From: Clostridiaceae bacterium
GTDB taxonomy: Bacteria; Bacillota_A; Clostridia; Clostridiales; Clostridiaceae
Direction of reading: 5' to 3'
Length of the DNA stretch: 16,068 nucleotides
Assembly (NCBI GenBank): GCA_029256485.1
Contig: JAQSXU010000080.1
Span: 1-16,068, forward strand
Shown here: positions 1-8,262 of the stretch, in pieces
How positions within the stretch are numbered: the stretch's first letter is position 1
How the letters are laid out: each line of letters begins with the position of its first letter
The notes under the pieces: model-generated
Told to the model about the DNA's origin: nothing
Databases searched by the model: none
The model's input: the letters and a program-made list of their open reading frames with translations, nothing else
Made by a program: the position numbers and the translations under genes

Positions 1-106
1 GCTCATTACTTTATACTCTATAAAAGAATTGCTGGTTTATTTAACAAGTTTTTACCTGTTATCTTCTCTGTTTAATTTTCAAAGATCATGTCTGTCATCC
101 GACAGC
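1..106 (-). promoter_or_regulatory. rRNA operon leader with boxA
   Basis: This is the transcribed leader of an rRNA operon that reads leftwards out of the window. On the minus strand, positions 88-77 read TGATCTTTGAAA, which matches the Gram-positive boxA antitermination element (TGxTCTTTGAAA) found before 16S genes. A small hairpin (stem CTGTC/GACAG, 92-105) lies at the predicted transcript start. The rest of the leader (TTAAACAGAGAAG and onward) resembles clostridial pre-16S leaders. The 16S gene itself is not in the window, so this assignment is inferred from boxA and the adjacent strong promoter. Confidence 0.75.
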
Positions 107-112
107 TTTTAT

Positions 113-141
113 ATCTTATCATGTTACTTTTGCATTGTCAA
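113..141 (-). promoter_or_regulatory. sigma-A promoter of the rRNA operon
   Basis: On the minus strand a perfect -35 TTGACA (136-141) is followed by a 17-bp spacer and a -10 TAAGAT (113-118). The predicted start is near 106. The sequence just upstream (142-175) is strongly A/T-rich, as expected for an UP element of an rRNA promoter. The boxA that follows within 40 bases supports the rRNA assignment. I found no convincing second tandem promoter further upstream. Confidence 0.75.
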
Positions 142-463
142 CAAGAATTATAAATTTAATTCAATTTAATTTTTCCTGTGAATAACTATGCTGTCCATGA
201 ACTCTTAACAGACGACTTGTACATATTAACACGTTTATACCCCATTATATATAATGTTACTTATAAAAAATACAGTTTATAATATAAATTCTTTGCTATG
301 CTAATATATACTCACCAATCCGCATATTGATACACCAGGTAAAGTATTAGACTTTTGAAATTATATAACACCCATAAGGGCAATATAATTTCCTATGATT
401 ATTGAAGCAAACTGCTTAATTTAGCTCTCAACTTAAACAAGTTCAATGTCGCAGCAAAAATTA
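142..463. other. Intergenic stretch, no gene seen
   Basis: This AT-rich region separates the murD terminator from the rRNA promoter. No reading frame with a ribosome binding site is visible on either strand. A TTATTCACA nonamer, the DnaA-box consensus, occurs once on the minus strand (177-185), and a short CCCATAAGGG palindrome lies near 371-380. Neither has supporting context, so I assign no function beyond a possible upstream region for the rRNA promoter. Confidence 0.5.
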
Positions 464-497
464 AATGAAGATTTTCAGCGAACTGAAAATCTTCATT
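464..497 (-). terminator. Intrinsic terminator after murD
   Basis: A perfect 15-bp stem (464-478 with 483-497) closes on a four-base loop that reads TTCG on the minus strand. It is followed in the minus direction by TAATTTTTG. It lies 40 bases beyond the murD stop codon and should insulate murD from the rRNA operon. Confidence 0.85.
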
Positions 498-536
498 ATC
501 TCGTATTTCATATTTAAGTTTTTAACTTTAGAATTA

Positions 537-1913
537 TTATAAATCATTGACTATACTTTTAAATCTATTACCCCGTGCCTCAAAATTAGGAAACATATCA
601 AAACTTGCGCAGGCTGGAGAAAGTATAACTGTATCGCCATCAACAGCCAAGCTTTTAGCTTTAAGAACTGCTTCTTCTAAGGAATTAACAATAATAATCG
701 GTACTTCAATATTTTTGCTTTCCTTCAATTTATCAAAAGCTGCTTTTATTTTATCCTTAGTAAGTCCAAGTAATATTAAAATCTTTATATTTTCGTAACC
801 CTTCTCTGCTAGAGGTTCAAATGGAATATGCTTATCATAACCACCGGCAATCAGTATAACTGGCTTATCATAAACAGATATTGTTGCTATTGTTCTTGTT
901 GGACTAGTACCAATTGAATCATTGTAATATTTTACTCCATTAAGCTCTCTCACAAATTCATTTCTATGCTCTACTCCATTAAATGATAGGGCCACCTCTT
1001 TCATATTTTCTATGCTCACATCATCACTTACAGCACAAAAAGCTGCTAGGTAGTTTTCAACATTATGCATACCTTTAAGAACTATATCTTCATATTTACA
1101 TATCTCTTTATTTAATAAATACAACACCCCATCTTTATAGTATGCGCCGTTTTCTACTATCTTATTTCTGCTAAACTTCATTACTTTTCCTTTAGAGTCT
1201 GCTTCCATGTTATTCGTGATGTTGTTATCTTCATTTAATATCAGCAAATTCTCCTTTTGTTGATATTTATATATATTTTTTTTAGCATTTATATATTCTT
1301 CCATACTTTTATGCATGTCTAAATGATTTGGGCTTAAATTAGTAACTACAGAAACTTCAGGCGAGGCATCCATAGTCATTAATTGAAAACTTGATAGTTC
1401 TAATACAACCCTATCATTTTCATTTATTTCTTCTATTTGTGAAAATAGTGGATTCCCAATATTGCCACCAACCCAAGTTTTATATCCCTGTTGTTTAAGC
1501 ATTTTAGATATTATAGTCGTAGTGGTAGTCTTTCCATCACTGCCTGTAACACCATATAGCTTTGCTGGGCAATATTTTACAAACTCCTCCATCTCAGAAG
1601 TAATATATGCTCCCTCACGTTTTGCATTAGCAAATTCCTCGCTATCAATTCTCATAGAAGGTGTTTTAAAAATAACCTGATAACCCGTTAATTTATTTAA
1701 ATAATCAGGCCCTAGGACAAGTCTTACGCCTTTATTTTCAAATTCCTCAGCTGTTTGTCCTAATTGCTCAAAACTTTTTTTATCAAATGCTGTAACATGA
1801 GCTCCTAAACTTACTAAGTAATTAATTAATGGTATATTGCTTATACCTATCCCTACTACAGCGGTATTCTTTCCCCTTATAAACTCCTTAAACTGGTCAA
1901 AACTTTTGTTCAT
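537..1913 (-). CDS. murD: UDP-N-acetylmuramoyl-L-alanine--D-glutamate ligase
   Basis: MurD is the cytoplasmic ATP-dependent ligase that adds D-glutamate to UDP-MurNAc-L-Ala in peptidoglycan precursor synthesis. The 458-residue product has normal family length. An N-terminal Rossmann-like domain ([13 protein letters not shown], about 14-26) binds the UDP part. The central Mur ligase P-loop is [10 protein letters not shown] (123-132), followed by ELSSFQL (172-178) and NHLDMH (196-201). The C-terminal domain carries [18 protein letters not shown] and the late motif [17 protein letters not shown]. The ATG at 1913 is preceded by GGAGG at good spacing. The gene stands alone, away from the dcw cluster where murD usually sits, and has its own terminator. 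It is most likely monocistronic, since glyS upstream ends at its own terminator. The assignment is firm. Confidence 0.96.
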   Translation of the reverse strand: MNKSFDQFKEFIRGKNTAVVGIGISNIPLINYLVSLGAHVTAFDKKSFEQLGQTAEEFENKGVRLVLGPDYLNKLTGYQVIFKTPSMRIDSEEFANAKREGAYITSEMEEFVKYCPAKLYGVTGSDGKTTTTTIISKMLKQQGYKTWVGGNIGNPLFSQIEEINENDRVVLELSSFQLMTMDASPEVSVVTNLSPNHLDMHKSMEEYINAKKNIYKYQQKENLLILNEDNNITNNMEADSKGKVMKFSRNKIVENGAYYKDGVLYLLNKEICKYEDIVLKGMHNVENYLAAFCAVSDDVSIENMKEVALSFNGVEHRNEFVRELNGVKYYNDSIGTSPTRTIATISVYDKPVILIAGGYDKHIPFEPLAEKGYENIKILILLGLTKDKIKAAFDKLKESKNIEVPIIIVNSLEEAVLKAKSLAVDGDTVILSPACASFDMFPNFEARGNRFKSIVNDL

Positions 1914-1983
1914 TGTTAACCTCCAAAATATAATACTACTTTTAATGCTTCCTTATGAAATTAATTATATCACTATAATTCTA

Positions 1984-2011
1984 TTTATACACTAATGGTT
2001 ATAATTGGTAA
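1984..2011 (-). promoter_or_regulatory. Possible murD promoter
   Basis: On the minus strand, TTACCA (2006-2011) and TATAAA (1984-1989) are separated by 16 bp, about 70 bases before the murD start. The -35 is only a 4/6 match and the region is very AT-rich, so other -10-like sites exist (a TATAAT near 1964-1969 lacks a -35). This is the best candidate I can see, but it is weak. Confidence 0.35.
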
Positions 2012-2117
2012 CGCATTTATATTCTTGTCCATAAATTCGAATTATAATCAAAAAATTATATCAAATTTAGTCGAAATTGTGAGAATATATTTAATTTAAC
2101 AACTTTATATAATGCTA

Positions 2118-2145
2118 TTGAAATATATGATAGTTATGTTATACT
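2118..2145 (+). promoter_or_regulatory. Plus-strand promoter of a candidate small RNA
   Basis: TTGAAA (2118-2123), a 16-bp spacer and TATACT (2140-2145) form a good sigma-A promoter with an extended -10 (TG at 2137-2138). It points rightwards, opposite to every gene in the window, and is followed about 110 bases later by a plus-strand intrinsic terminator. No protein gene lies between them. Confidence 0.6.
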
Positions 2146-2151
2146 AATATT

Positions 2152-2262
2152 GTGCCGTAAGGAAACATTAATATAATTCCCCAAGTTTTAATTGAACATA
2201 TAACATATCCCCATGATTAAACCCTATTTAAACCGGATGCCCGAGCATCCGGTGTTTTTTTA
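2152..2262 (+). ncRNA. Candidate small regulatory RNA with C-rich motifs
   Basis: This stretch of about 110 bases lies between an extended -10 promoter and a strong terminator, both plus-strand, in the murD-glyS gap. It is AT-rich and looks largely unstructured, apart from the terminator. It carries three short C-runs: CCCC at 2179-2182, CCCC at 2209-2212 and CCC at 2222-2224. The terminator loop is also C-rich (CCGA, flanked by GC pairs). Unpaired C-runs of this kind are how Firmicute RNAs of the RsaE/RoxS type bind G-rich Shine-Dalgarno sequences. Similarity to that class is by principle only; I do not recognise the family. A 20-codon frame starting at ATG 2213 runs through the terminator but is preceded by CCCC instead of a ribosome binding site, so coding is unlikely. 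Confidence 0.5.
2232..2262 (+). terminator. Intrinsic terminator, plus strand
   Basis: A 9-bp perfect GC-rich stem (ACCGGATGC 2232-2240 with 2245-2253) and loop CCGA are followed by G and seven T on the plus strand (2255-2261). On the minus strand the hairpin is followed by TTTAAATAGGG, a poor U-tract, so it acts mainly rightwards. glyS has a separate minus-strand terminator nearby. Confidence 0.75.
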
Positions 2263-2275
2263 TTTTTTAAACTAA

Positions 2276-2321
2276 TTTATAAAAAACAAGAATCAGCAGA
2301 ATATTGCCAGTCCTTGTTTTT
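2276..2321 (-). terminator. Intrinsic terminator after glyS
   Basis: The arms AAAAACAAG (minus strand, 2321-2313) and CTTGTTTTT (2290-2282) enclose an inner segment of about 22 bases that can partly pair. A T-rich tract follows in the minus direction. It starts 26 bases after the glyS stop. It is weaker than the other terminators here because the stem is A/T-rich. Confidence 0.6.
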
Positions 2322-2347
2322 AATTTTAAGTCATATAAACCAATTTG

Positions 2348-3739
2348 TTAAAACTCAACCTTTTCACTTATGAACTTATTTAGCTCGTTAATATTTATTC
2401 TGAACTGTTCCATAGTATCTCTATCTCTAATAGTAACTGTGTTATCCTCTAATGTATCAAAGTCAACTGTGATGCAATATGGTGTTCCTATTTCATCTTC
2501 TCTTCTATATCTTTTACCTATACTTCCAGCTTCATCATAGTCAACATTAAAGTTCTTTCTTAATAAAGCATATACTTCTCCTGCCTTTTCAGATAACTTC
2601 TTTGTTAATGGCAATACGGCAGCTTTGAATGGCGCTAAGGCTGGATGTAGATGTAGTACTGTTCTTATATCGCCTTCTGCGATTTCCTCTTCGTCATAAG
2701 CGTCAACCAAAAATGCCAATGCTACTCTGTCAGCACCAAGTGAAGGCTCAATACAATATGGTACATATTTTTCATGTGTTGTTGGATCTAGATAACTAAG
2801 CTCCTCTCCAGAATGTTCTGAGTGTTTTTTTAGGTCATAATCTGTTCTGTCAGCAATTCCCCATAGTTCTCCCCAACCAAATGGGAATAAATATTCAACA
2901 TCAGAAGTAGCATTGCTGTAAAAAGATAGTTCTTCCTTTTCGTGATCTCTAAATCTTAAGCAATCCTTATTCATTCCTAAACCCATTAAGAAGTTCCAGC
3001 AGAAATCCTTCCAATATTTAAACCACTCTAAATCTGTCCCAGGTTTGCAGAAAAACTCCAATTCCATCTGTTCAAATTCCCTTGTTCTAAATGTAAAATT
3101 CCCAGGTGTAATTTCATTTCTAAATGACTTTCCTATTTGTGCTATGCCAAAAGGAACTTTCTTTCTAGAAGCTCTTTGAACATTTTTAAAATTTACAAAT
3201 ATACCTTGAGCTGTTTCTGGCCTTAAATATAGCTCTGATTTTGCATCTTCAGTAACTCCCTGGAATGTCTTAAACATCAAGTTGAACTTCCTTATGTCTG
3301 TGAAATTCTTCTTTCCACACTTAGGACATGTTATATTATTCTTTTCTATGTAATTCTTTAGTTCCTCATTGCTCCAGCCATCAGCACTGGCAACTTCTGC
3401 CCCATTTTGTGTCATATGGTCCTCTACCAATTTATCAGCTCTAAATCTAGCTTTGCAGTCCTTGCAATCCATTAGAGGATCTGAGAATCCGCCTACATGT
3501 CCTGAAGCAACCCAAACTTCACTATTCATCAGGATTGCACAATCAACCCCTACATTATGCTGGCTTTCTTGAACAAACTTTCTCCACCAAGCTCTCTTTA
3601 CGTTATTTTTAAATTCTACGCCTAAAGGCCCATAGTCCCATGAGTTTGCTAACCCTCCGTATATCTCTGAACCAGGGAATACAAAGCCTCTATTTTTAGC
3701 TAAAGCTACAATTTTCTCCATTGTCTTGTTTACAGTCAT
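2348..3739 (-). CDS. glyS: Glycyl-tRNA synthetase, single-chain class II type
   Basis: This enzyme charges tRNA-Gly with glycine in the cytoplasm. At 463 residues it is the homodimeric type (often named glyQS), not the alpha/beta heterotetramer. Visible class II features are RPETAQGIF (173-181), motif 2 [21 protein letters not shown] (206-226) and motif 3 GADRVALAF (335-343). Cysteine pairs CxxC at 92/95 and 138/141 suggest a zinc-binding insertion, known in many members of this family. The C-terminal anticodon-binding domain contains [15 protein letters not shown] and the [28 protein letters not shown] region. The ATG at 3739 has an AAGGAGG site six bases upstream. The gene is monocistronic and is controlled by the glycine T-box leader directly upstream. 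Identification is secure. Confidence 0.97.
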   Translation of the reverse strand: MTVNKTMEKIVALAKNRGFVFPGSEIYGGLANSWDYGPLGVEFKNNVKRAWWRKFVQESQHNVGVDCAILMNSEVWVASGHVGGFSDPLMDCKDCKARFRADKLVEDHMTQNGAEVASADGWSNEELKNYIEKNNITCPKCGKKNFTDIRKFNLMFKTFQGVTEDAKSELYLRPETAQGIFVNFKNVQRASRKKVPFGIAQIGKSFRNEITPGNFTFRTREFEQMELEFFCKPGTDLEWFKYWKDFCWNFLMGLGMNKDCLRFRDHEKEELSFYSNATSDVEYLFPFGWGELWGIADRTDYDLKKHSEHSGEELSYLDPTTHEKYVPYCIEPSLGADRVALAFLVDAYDEEEIAEGDIRTVLHLHPALAPFKAAVLPLTKKLSEKAGEVYALLRKNFNVDYDEAGSIGKRYRREDEIGTPYCITVDFDTLEDNTVTIRDRDTMEQFRININELNKFISEKVEF

Positions 3740-3773
3740 GACAATTCCTCCTTAATTATATATTTTAGGGTAT

Positions 3774-3958
3774 AAAAAAAGCCCTTACCATAAGGGACGA
3801 ATTAAATCCGCGGTTCCACCCTTTTTGGCAATAGCCCTGCTCTGACAACATCATTCAAAAGCACCTTCAAAATATCACTTTAGCCAATTCCACCAAACTT
3901 GGCTTCTCTTTGAAAGTAAATATTTTTACTTTTCTTTATCATTATGACATATATATTT
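3774..3958 (-). promoter_or_regulatory. Glycine T-box riboswitch of glyS
   Basis: The leader senses uncharged tRNA-Gly and permits read-through into glyS. On the minus strand the T-box sequence GGGTGGAACCGCGG (3821-3808) is exact. It is followed by the terminator GTCCCTTA/TAAGGGC (3798-3781) and a T7 run (3780-3774). In Stem I the specifier bulge shows the loop-E pair AGTA (5' side) and GAA (3' side). The triplet right after GAA is GGT (3865-3863), a glycine codon. The distal hairpin GCCAA/TTGGC encloses GTTTGGTGG, and an AGAGA motif precedes it. The overall length of about 185 bases is on the short side. The choice of GGT as specifier rests on my manual fold. Confidence 0.92.
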
Positions 3959-3964
3959 ATTTAT

Positions 3965-3992
3965 ATTTTACCAAAGAAATAGGTAATGTCAA
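3965..3992 (-). promoter_or_regulatory. Promoter of the glyS T-box leader
   Basis: On the minus strand, TTGACA (3987-3992), a 16-bp spacer and TAAAAT (3965-3970) make a strong sigma-A promoter. Transcription should start near 3958, just before T-box Stem I. The -35 lies only about 20 bases past the 3' end of tRNA-Asn. Confidence 0.8.
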
Positions 3993-4012
3993 CTACTTTC
4001 AAAAAAATAAAA

Positions 4013-4087
4013 TGGCTCCGCGAAAAGGATTCGAACCTTCAACCCTTCGGTTAACAGCCGAATGCTCCACCGTTGAGCTATCGCGGA
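4013..4087 (-). tRNA. tRNA-Asn (GTT)
   Basis: A complete 75-base cloverleaf with encoded CCA (4013-4015). The acceptor stem TCCGCGA/TCGCGGA is perfect, the discriminator base is G, and the anticodon loop CTGTTAA sits on a TCGG/CCGA stem. The T-arm contains GGTTCGAATCC. It stands alone between the lysS terminator and the glyS leader and has its own promoter. A T-rich run (ATTTTATTTTTTTG) begins right after CCA, with no separate hairpin in front of it. Confidence 0.96.
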
Positions 4088-4103
4088 ACAACTTACATAA
4101 TAT

Positions 4104-4131
4104 ATTATATCAATTATTTTTCTTTTTGCAA
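4104..4131 (-). promoter_or_regulatory. Promoter of tRNA-Asn
   Basis: On the minus strand, TTGCAA (4126-4131), a 16-bp spacer and a perfect TATAAT (4104-4109) with extended TG give a strong promoter. The predicted start near 4097 is about 10 bases before the mature tRNA 5' end. Confidence 0.8.
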
Positions 4132-4158
4132 GATATTTTTTTATTTTCACTAAGAATT

Positions 4159-4183
4159 AAGACCAGCTTACTTAGCTGGTCTT
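4159..4183 (-). terminator. Terminator-like hairpin after lysS
   Basis: A perfect 10-bp stem (AAGACCAGCT with AGCTGGTCTT, five-base loop) lies 27 bases past the lysS stop. The sequence after it on the minus strand (AATTCTTAG) is only moderately U-rich, so termination may be incomplete and some transcripts may reach tRNA-Asn. Confidence 0.7.
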
Positions 4184-4209
4184 ATGCAAGCATCATATTT
4201 TAATAACTA

Positions 4210-5718
4210 TTATTGTTGAATTAACTTCATAGTAGGGAATAAAAGTACATCTCTTATGGAATAGCTATCTGTTAATAACATAACTAATCTATCTATACCA
4301 ATACCAAGTCCCCCTGTAGGAGGCATACCAATTTCTAATGAATTAAGAAAATCTTCATCCATCATATATGCTTCATCATCACCAAGTTCTCTTTCCTTAA
4401 GCTGCTGAACAAATCTGTCTCTCTGAACTATTGGATCATTTAACTCTGAGTATGCATTGCACAATTCTCTACCATAAATGAATCCTTCAAATCTCTCAGT
4501 AAAATCTGGATTTCCTCTTTTCTTCTTAGTCAACGGTGAAATTTCTACTGGATAATCACATACAAATGTAGGTTGTATCATTTTTTCCTCAGCAAATTCT
4601 TCAAATAGCCCATTTAATATATCACCTTTTGAGCAATCCTTTAACTCTTTTTTAAACTGCACATTTTTTTCTTTTGCTATTTCCCTTGCCTGTTCATCTG
4701 TTTTTATTTCATTGAAATCAACGCCAGCATATTCTTTTACTGCATCTACCATAGTTATTCTTCTCCATGGTGGTGTGAAATCAATTTCTGTACCTTGATA
4801 TGTAACTTTAGTAGTTCCCAATACTTTTTCACATGCATAAGCTACCATGTTCTCTGTAATTTCCATCATATCATTATAATCAGCAAAAGCTTCGTATAAT
4901 TCTATCATTGTAAATTCAGGATTATGTCTTATGTCAATTCCTTCATTTCTAAAGTTTTTACCAATTTCATATACTTTTTCAAATCCACCAACAATAAGTC
5001 TCTTTAAGTATAATTCAGTAGCAATTCTTAAGTACATGTCAATATCCAATGAATTATGGTGGGTTATGAATGGTTTTGCAGCAGCACCTCCAGCAATTTG
5101 TGATAAAACTGGAGTTTCAACTTCAAGATAGTCCCTGTTATCAAGGAATTCTCTTATAGCTTTAATTATTGCCGTTCTTTTCATAAAAGTATCTCTTACA
5201 TTTTCATTCATTATCAAATCAACATATCTTTGTCTGTATCTTAAATCAGGGTCCTTTAATCCATGCCATTTTTCTGGTAATGGTTTTAATGATTTTGCAA
5301 TTAGCTGAAACTCTGTTATGTGCAGTGACACTTCACCAGTTTTAGTTTTAAATACTCTACCAGTTACACTTAACAAATCTCCAATGTCAAAAGCTTTATA
5401 TTCCTTTAACTTTTCTTCTCCTACATCGTCAATTTTAATATAAAGCTGTATTTTTCCATATCTATCATACAAATCTGAGAAACCGGCTTTACCATGTACT
5501 CTTTTGGACATTAATCTTCCAGCAACAGTAACTGTATTGCCTTCAAGTTCATCATAGTTTTCTTTAATTTGTACTGATGTATGAGTTCTTTCAACCTTAT
5601 ACACATCAAAAGGATCCTTACCAGCTGCTTGAAGAGCAGAAAACTTTTGTCTTCTTTCCTGAATTAGCTGATTAAATTCATGCTCTAGTTTTTGAATATT
5701 GTTTTCATCATTTGACAT
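4210..5718 (-). CDS. lysS: Lysyl-tRNA synthetase, class II
   Basis: LysS charges tRNA-Lys in the cytoplasm. The 502-residue length is typical of the bacterial class II enzyme. After a charged N-terminal helix, the OB-fold anticodon-binding domain spans about 60-145 ([41 protein letters not shown]). The class II core has motif 1 around 180-205 ([15 protein letters not shown]), motif 2 [19 protein letters not shown] (255-273) and motif 3 [14 protein letters not shown] (469-482). The ATG at 5718 is preceded by GGAGG. The start lies 17 bases after the greA stop with no terminator or promoter between, so greA and lysS form one operon, a common arrangement in Firmicutes. Identification is secure. 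Confidence 0.97.
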   Translation of the reverse strand: MSNDENNIQKLEHEFNQLIQERRQKFSALQAAGKDPFDVYKVERTHTSVQIKENYDELEGNTVTVAGRLMSKRVHGKAGFSDLYDRYGKIQLYIKIDDVGEEKLKEYKAFDIGDLLSVTGRVFKTKTGEVSLHITEFQLIAKSLKPLPEKWHGLKDPDLRYRQRYVDLIMNENVRDTFMKRTAIIKAIREFLDNRDYLEVETPVLSQIAGGAAAKPFITHHNSLDIDMYLRIATELYLKRLIVGGFEKVYEIGKNFRNEGIDIRHNPEFTMIELYEAFADYNDMMEITENMVAYACEKVLGTTKVTYQGTEIDFTPPWRRITMVDAVKEYAGVDFNEIKTDEQAREIAKEKNVQFKKELKDCSKGDILNGLFEEFAEEKMIQPTFVCDYPVEISPLTKKKRGNPDFTERFEGFIYGRELCNAYSELNDPIVQRDRFVQQLKERELGDDEAYMMDEDFLNSLEIGMPPTGGLGIGIDRLVMLLTDSYSIRDVLLFPTMKLIQQ

Positions 5719-5735
5719 TACTTAATACCTCCGTT

Positions 5736-6218
5736 TTACTCTCTACGTACTTCTAGCACTTCGAATTTACTCACTCCGTCTGGGACAGGAACTTCTACTA
5801 TATCTCCTACTTTTTTACCTATTAGTGCCTTTCCCACAGGCGACTCGTTAGATATCTTATAATTTACAGGGTCTGCCTCTGCAGAGCCAACTATGGAATA
5901 TATAACCTCTTCATCAAAGTCATAATCTTTAACCTTTACTTTTGAACCCACCCCAACTATATCTTTTGGAATTTCACTTTCATCTACTATAGTAGCATTC
6001 TTTAACATATTTTCAAGTTGTAATATTCTTCCCTCAATAAATGCTTGTTCATTTTTTGCTTCATCATATTCTGAATTCTCGCTTAAATCCCCAAAAGAAA
6101 GAGCGACCTTAATTTTTTCAGTTATTTCTTTTCTCTTAACTGTCTTGAGAACTTCTAATTCATTCTCTAATTTTTTTACTCCTTCATAAGTCATAACGTA
6201 TTTCTTTGAATCGTTCAT
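5736..6218 (-). CDS. greA: Transcription elongation factor GreA
   Basis: GreA enters the secondary channel of RNA polymerase and stimulates cleavage of backtracked transcripts. The 160-residue product has the usual length. The N-terminal coiled coil (about 10-80) carries the acidic tip [16 protein letters not shown] (40-55). Asp44 and Glu47 align with the catalytic pair D41/E44 of the E. coli protein. The C-terminal FKBP-like domain includes [20 protein letters not shown]. The ATG at 6218 has a GGGGAG site with a six-A spacer. An alternative start at Met9 ([10 protein letters not shown]), where many GreA proteins begin, lacks a matching site. It is the first gene of the greA-lysS operon. Confidence 0.96.
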   Translation of the reverse strand: MNDSKKYVMTYEGVKKLENELEVLKTVKRKEITEKIKVALSFGDLSENSEYDEAKNEQAFIEGRILQLENMLKNATIVDESEIPKDIVGVGSKVKVKDYDFDEEVIYSIVGSAEADPVNYKISNESPVGKALIGKKVGDIVEVPVPDGVSKFEVLEVRRE

Positions 6219-6309
6219 TTTTTTCTCCCCTTTAATCTCCTAATAAATTATTTAATACAAATGCTACCCTATTTAATAAAATTTGACATACCAGCTAATC
6301 ATTTAAGCA

Positions 6310-6338
6310 ATTATATAACAGCCTAATTATAAAGTCAA
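6310..6338 (-). promoter_or_regulatory. Promoter of greA-lysS
   Basis: On the minus strand, TTGACT (6333-6338), a 17-bp spacer and TATAAT (6310-6315) are within one base of the sigma-A consensus. The predicted start near 6303 leaves a leader of about 85 bases. I see no riboswitch or T-box motif in it. Confidence 0.85.
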
Positions 6339-6406
6339 CCTATTCATTTTACTAATTAAATTATGATTAATTATATAGAAATATTACATGTTTTTATTAA
6401 AATTAA

Positions 6407-6458
6407 GAGGGAGTTTTATCCAATTGAACTAAAAATCAAATAGGATAAAAACTCTCTC
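6407..6458 (-). terminator. Intrinsic terminator after dusB
   Basis: The long arms GAGAGAGTTTTTATCC (6458-6443, minus strand) and GGATAAAACTCCCTC (6421-6407) pair almost fully around a loop of about 21 bases. TTAATTTTAA follows in the minus direction. It lies 10 bases beyond the dusB stop and separates coaX-dusB from greA-lysS. Confidence 0.75.
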
Positions 6459-6468
6459 CTTAGTAATC

Positions 6469-7440
6469 TCAAATTATTCCTAAAGCGCTTTTATATTCTA
6501 AAAGTGTTTTTATAACATCATCACTGCTGTTTTCATAATTGATGATGTTTTTAATTTCAGTACAATTTTTCAGTCCTTTTATATACCATACAATTTGTTT
6601 TCGCATTTCTCTCACTGCTTTTTCCTCGCCAATATATTCTATTGACTTTTTATAATGCCTTATACACATATCAATTTTTTCTTCTGGATTTGGGATGTAT
6701 ACATTTTCTCCATTTATCTTGTCATTAATTTGCCTGAATATCCACGGATTACCCATAGCTCCTCTAGCTACCATAATTCCATCACAATTTGTATAGTTAA
6801 GCATTTCAATAGCTGCTTCAGCTGAAAATACATCTCCATTGCCTATTACAGGAATTTTTACACTTTCTTTAATTTCCCTAATTATATCCCAATCCGCTTT
6901 TCCTGAATACATTTGCTCCCTAGTTCTTCCATGTATTGTTATAGCATCAGCTCCTGCTTCCTCCATAATTTTTGAGAACTCTAAAGCATTTATATGTAAT
7001 TCATCGAATCCTTTTCTGAATTTCACAGTAACCGGTTTTTTAGAAGCCTTCTTTACTGACTTTACTATTTCATATGCTAGTTTGGGGCTTCTCATCAGAG
7101 CAGAACCTTCTCCATTTTTAACTATCTTAGGAGCCGGGCATCCCATGTTAATATCAATTATAAATATTTTATTATTTGCATTAAAATAATCACAGGATTT
7201 TGCCATTACTATTGGATCATTCCCAAATATTTGAACTGCTATTTTATTTTCGTTTTTTCCAACAGCAGTAAGCTTTTCTGTATTTTCGCTACCATAAAAA
7301 AGTGCCTTTGAGCTTACCATTTCAGTATATGCTAAGCCACAGCCTTGTTCCTCACACAGTTCCCTAAATGCTATATCTGTTACTCCAGCCATAGGTGCTA
7401 AAAACACATTGCTTTCTAGCTGTATTTCTCCAATTTTCAT
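6469..7440 (-). CDS. dusB: tRNA-dihydrouridine synthase, DusB family
   Basis: Dus enzymes use FMN and NADPH to reduce uridine to dihydrouridine in tRNA D-loops. The 323-residue product begins with the FMN-binding start of the TIM barrel, NVFLAPMAGVTD (11-22). It carries the catalytic cysteine motif NMGCPAPKIVKNGEGSALM with Cys101, then Lys140 (VTVKFRKGFD) and His170 (ITIHGRTREQMYSG), which contact flavin and substrate in this family. GNGDVFSAE follows near 198, and the C-terminal helical domain contains REMRKQIVWYIKGL. Its ATG overlaps the coaX stop by one base (TAATG), so the two genes are probably translationally coupled. DusB is the usual family name in Firmicutes; I did not distinguish sub-families further. 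Confidence 0.93.
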   Translation of the reverse strand: MKIGEIQLESNVFLAPMAGVTDIAFRELCEEQGCGLAYTEMVSSKALFYGSENTEKLTAVGKNENKIAVQIFGNDPIVMAKSCDYFNANNKIFIIDINMGCPAPKIVKNGEGSALMRSPKLAYEIVKSVKKASKKPVTVKFRKGFDELHINALEFSKIMEEAGADAITIHGRTREQMYSGKADWDIIREIKESVKIPVIGNGDVFSAEAAIEMLNYTNCDGIMVARGAMGNPWIFRQINDKINGENVYIPNPEEKIDMCIRHYKKSIEYIGEEKAVREMRKQIVWYIKGLKNCTEIKNIINYENSSDDVIKTLLEYKSALGII

Positions 7441-8228
7441 TAATACACCTGCTCTTTGTTCTTTTCATATATAAACATTAATCCTTCTAAAGTGAGAGTA
7501 TTGTTTACCTCATTTATTGCTTTACATTCCTCACTGATTAATTTTGAAAGACCTCCTGTTGCCACAACAAAAGGCTCCTTTTCACCATAAGTCTTCATTT
7601 CTTTTTTCATCTTTTCAATAATATAATTAACCTGCCCAATGTAACCATATATTATTCCTGCCTGCATACTAATTACAGTATTTCTGCCGATTACTACATC
7701 TGGTTTTACCAATTCTACTCTTGGTAATTTTGCTGCTCTTTCAAATAAAGCTTCTGAGGAAATTTTTATGCCTGGGCAAATGGTTCCACCCAGATAATCT
7801 CCCTTTTCTGTTACTGCACAAAAGGTGGTTGCAGTTCCAAAATCTATTATAATTAATGGTTTTTTGTATAATTCATGAGCTGCAACAGCATTAACAATTC
7901 TATCTGCCCCAACTTCTTTAGGATTATCATATTTTATATTAATTCCTGTCCTTACACCTGGTCCAACAATAATAGGTGCTACCTCAAAATATTTGTAAAT
8001 CATATGTTCCAATGAATACATAATATTTGGAACAACGGATGAAATAATCACTCCCTCAATATCTGATGGATCCAGCTTACTATTGAGAAAAAGCTGAGTA
8101 ACTTGTATTCCATATTCATCTGCTGTTCTTTTAGAATCAGTAGATAATCTCCAGTCTGCAATAAGCTCTCTGTCTTTATAAATTCCTAAAACAATATTAG
8201 TATTTCCTACATCAAGTACTAAAATCAT
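7440..8228 (-). CDS. coaX: Type III pantothenate kinase
   Basis: CoaX phosphorylates pantothenate in the first step of CoA synthesis. Type III enzymes belong to the ASKHA fold and are not feedback-inhibited by CoA. I place the start at the ATG at 8228 because the protein then begins [17 protein letters not shown], the normal CoaX N-terminus, and AAGGGCGGTG lies at good spacing upstream. An upstream in-frame ATG at 8255 would add nine residues (MAHIKGGVF) encoded by this ribosome binding site. With 262 residues, Asp6 lies in the first phosphate motif DVGNTN, GPGVRTG at about 89-95, the catalytic Asp109 in GADRIVNA, and the ATP motif DFGTATTF at about 129-136. It precedes dusB with a one-base overlap. 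Confidence 0.95.
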   Translation of the reverse strand: MILVLDVGNTNIVLGIYKDRELIADWRLSTDSKRTADEYGIQVTQLFLNSKLDPSDIEGVIISSVVPNIMYSLEHMIYKYFEVAPIIVGPGVRTGINIKYDNPKEVGADRIVNAVAAHELYKKPLIIIDFGTATTFCAVTEKGDYLGGTICPGIKISSEALFERAAKLPRVELVKPDVVIGRNTVISMQAGIIYGYIGQVNYIIEKMKKEMKTYGEKEPFVVATGGLSKLISEECKAINEVNNTLTLEGLMFIYEKNKEQVY

Positions 8229-8262
8229 AAAAACACCGCCCTTTATATGTGCCATTCATAAT

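Noticed and set aside
177..185. TTATTCACA, a DnaA-box consensus nonamer upstream of the rRNA promoter
   Set aside because: A single box is expected roughly by chance in an AT-rich window of this size. There are no neighbouring boxes, DNA-unwinding element or dnaA/dnaN genes, so it is not an origin.
2213..2275. 20-codon plus-strand frame (MIKPYLNRMPEH...) in the candidate small RNA
   Set aside because: It runs through the terminator hairpin and T-run and is preceded by CCCC instead of a ribosome binding site.
3910..4203. Plus-strand 97-codon reading frame over tRNA-Asn and the T-box region
   Set aside because: The stretch APRKGFEPSTLRLTAECSTVELS is the translated complement of tRNA-Asn. No ribosome binding site is present and the DNA is fully explained by RNA elements.
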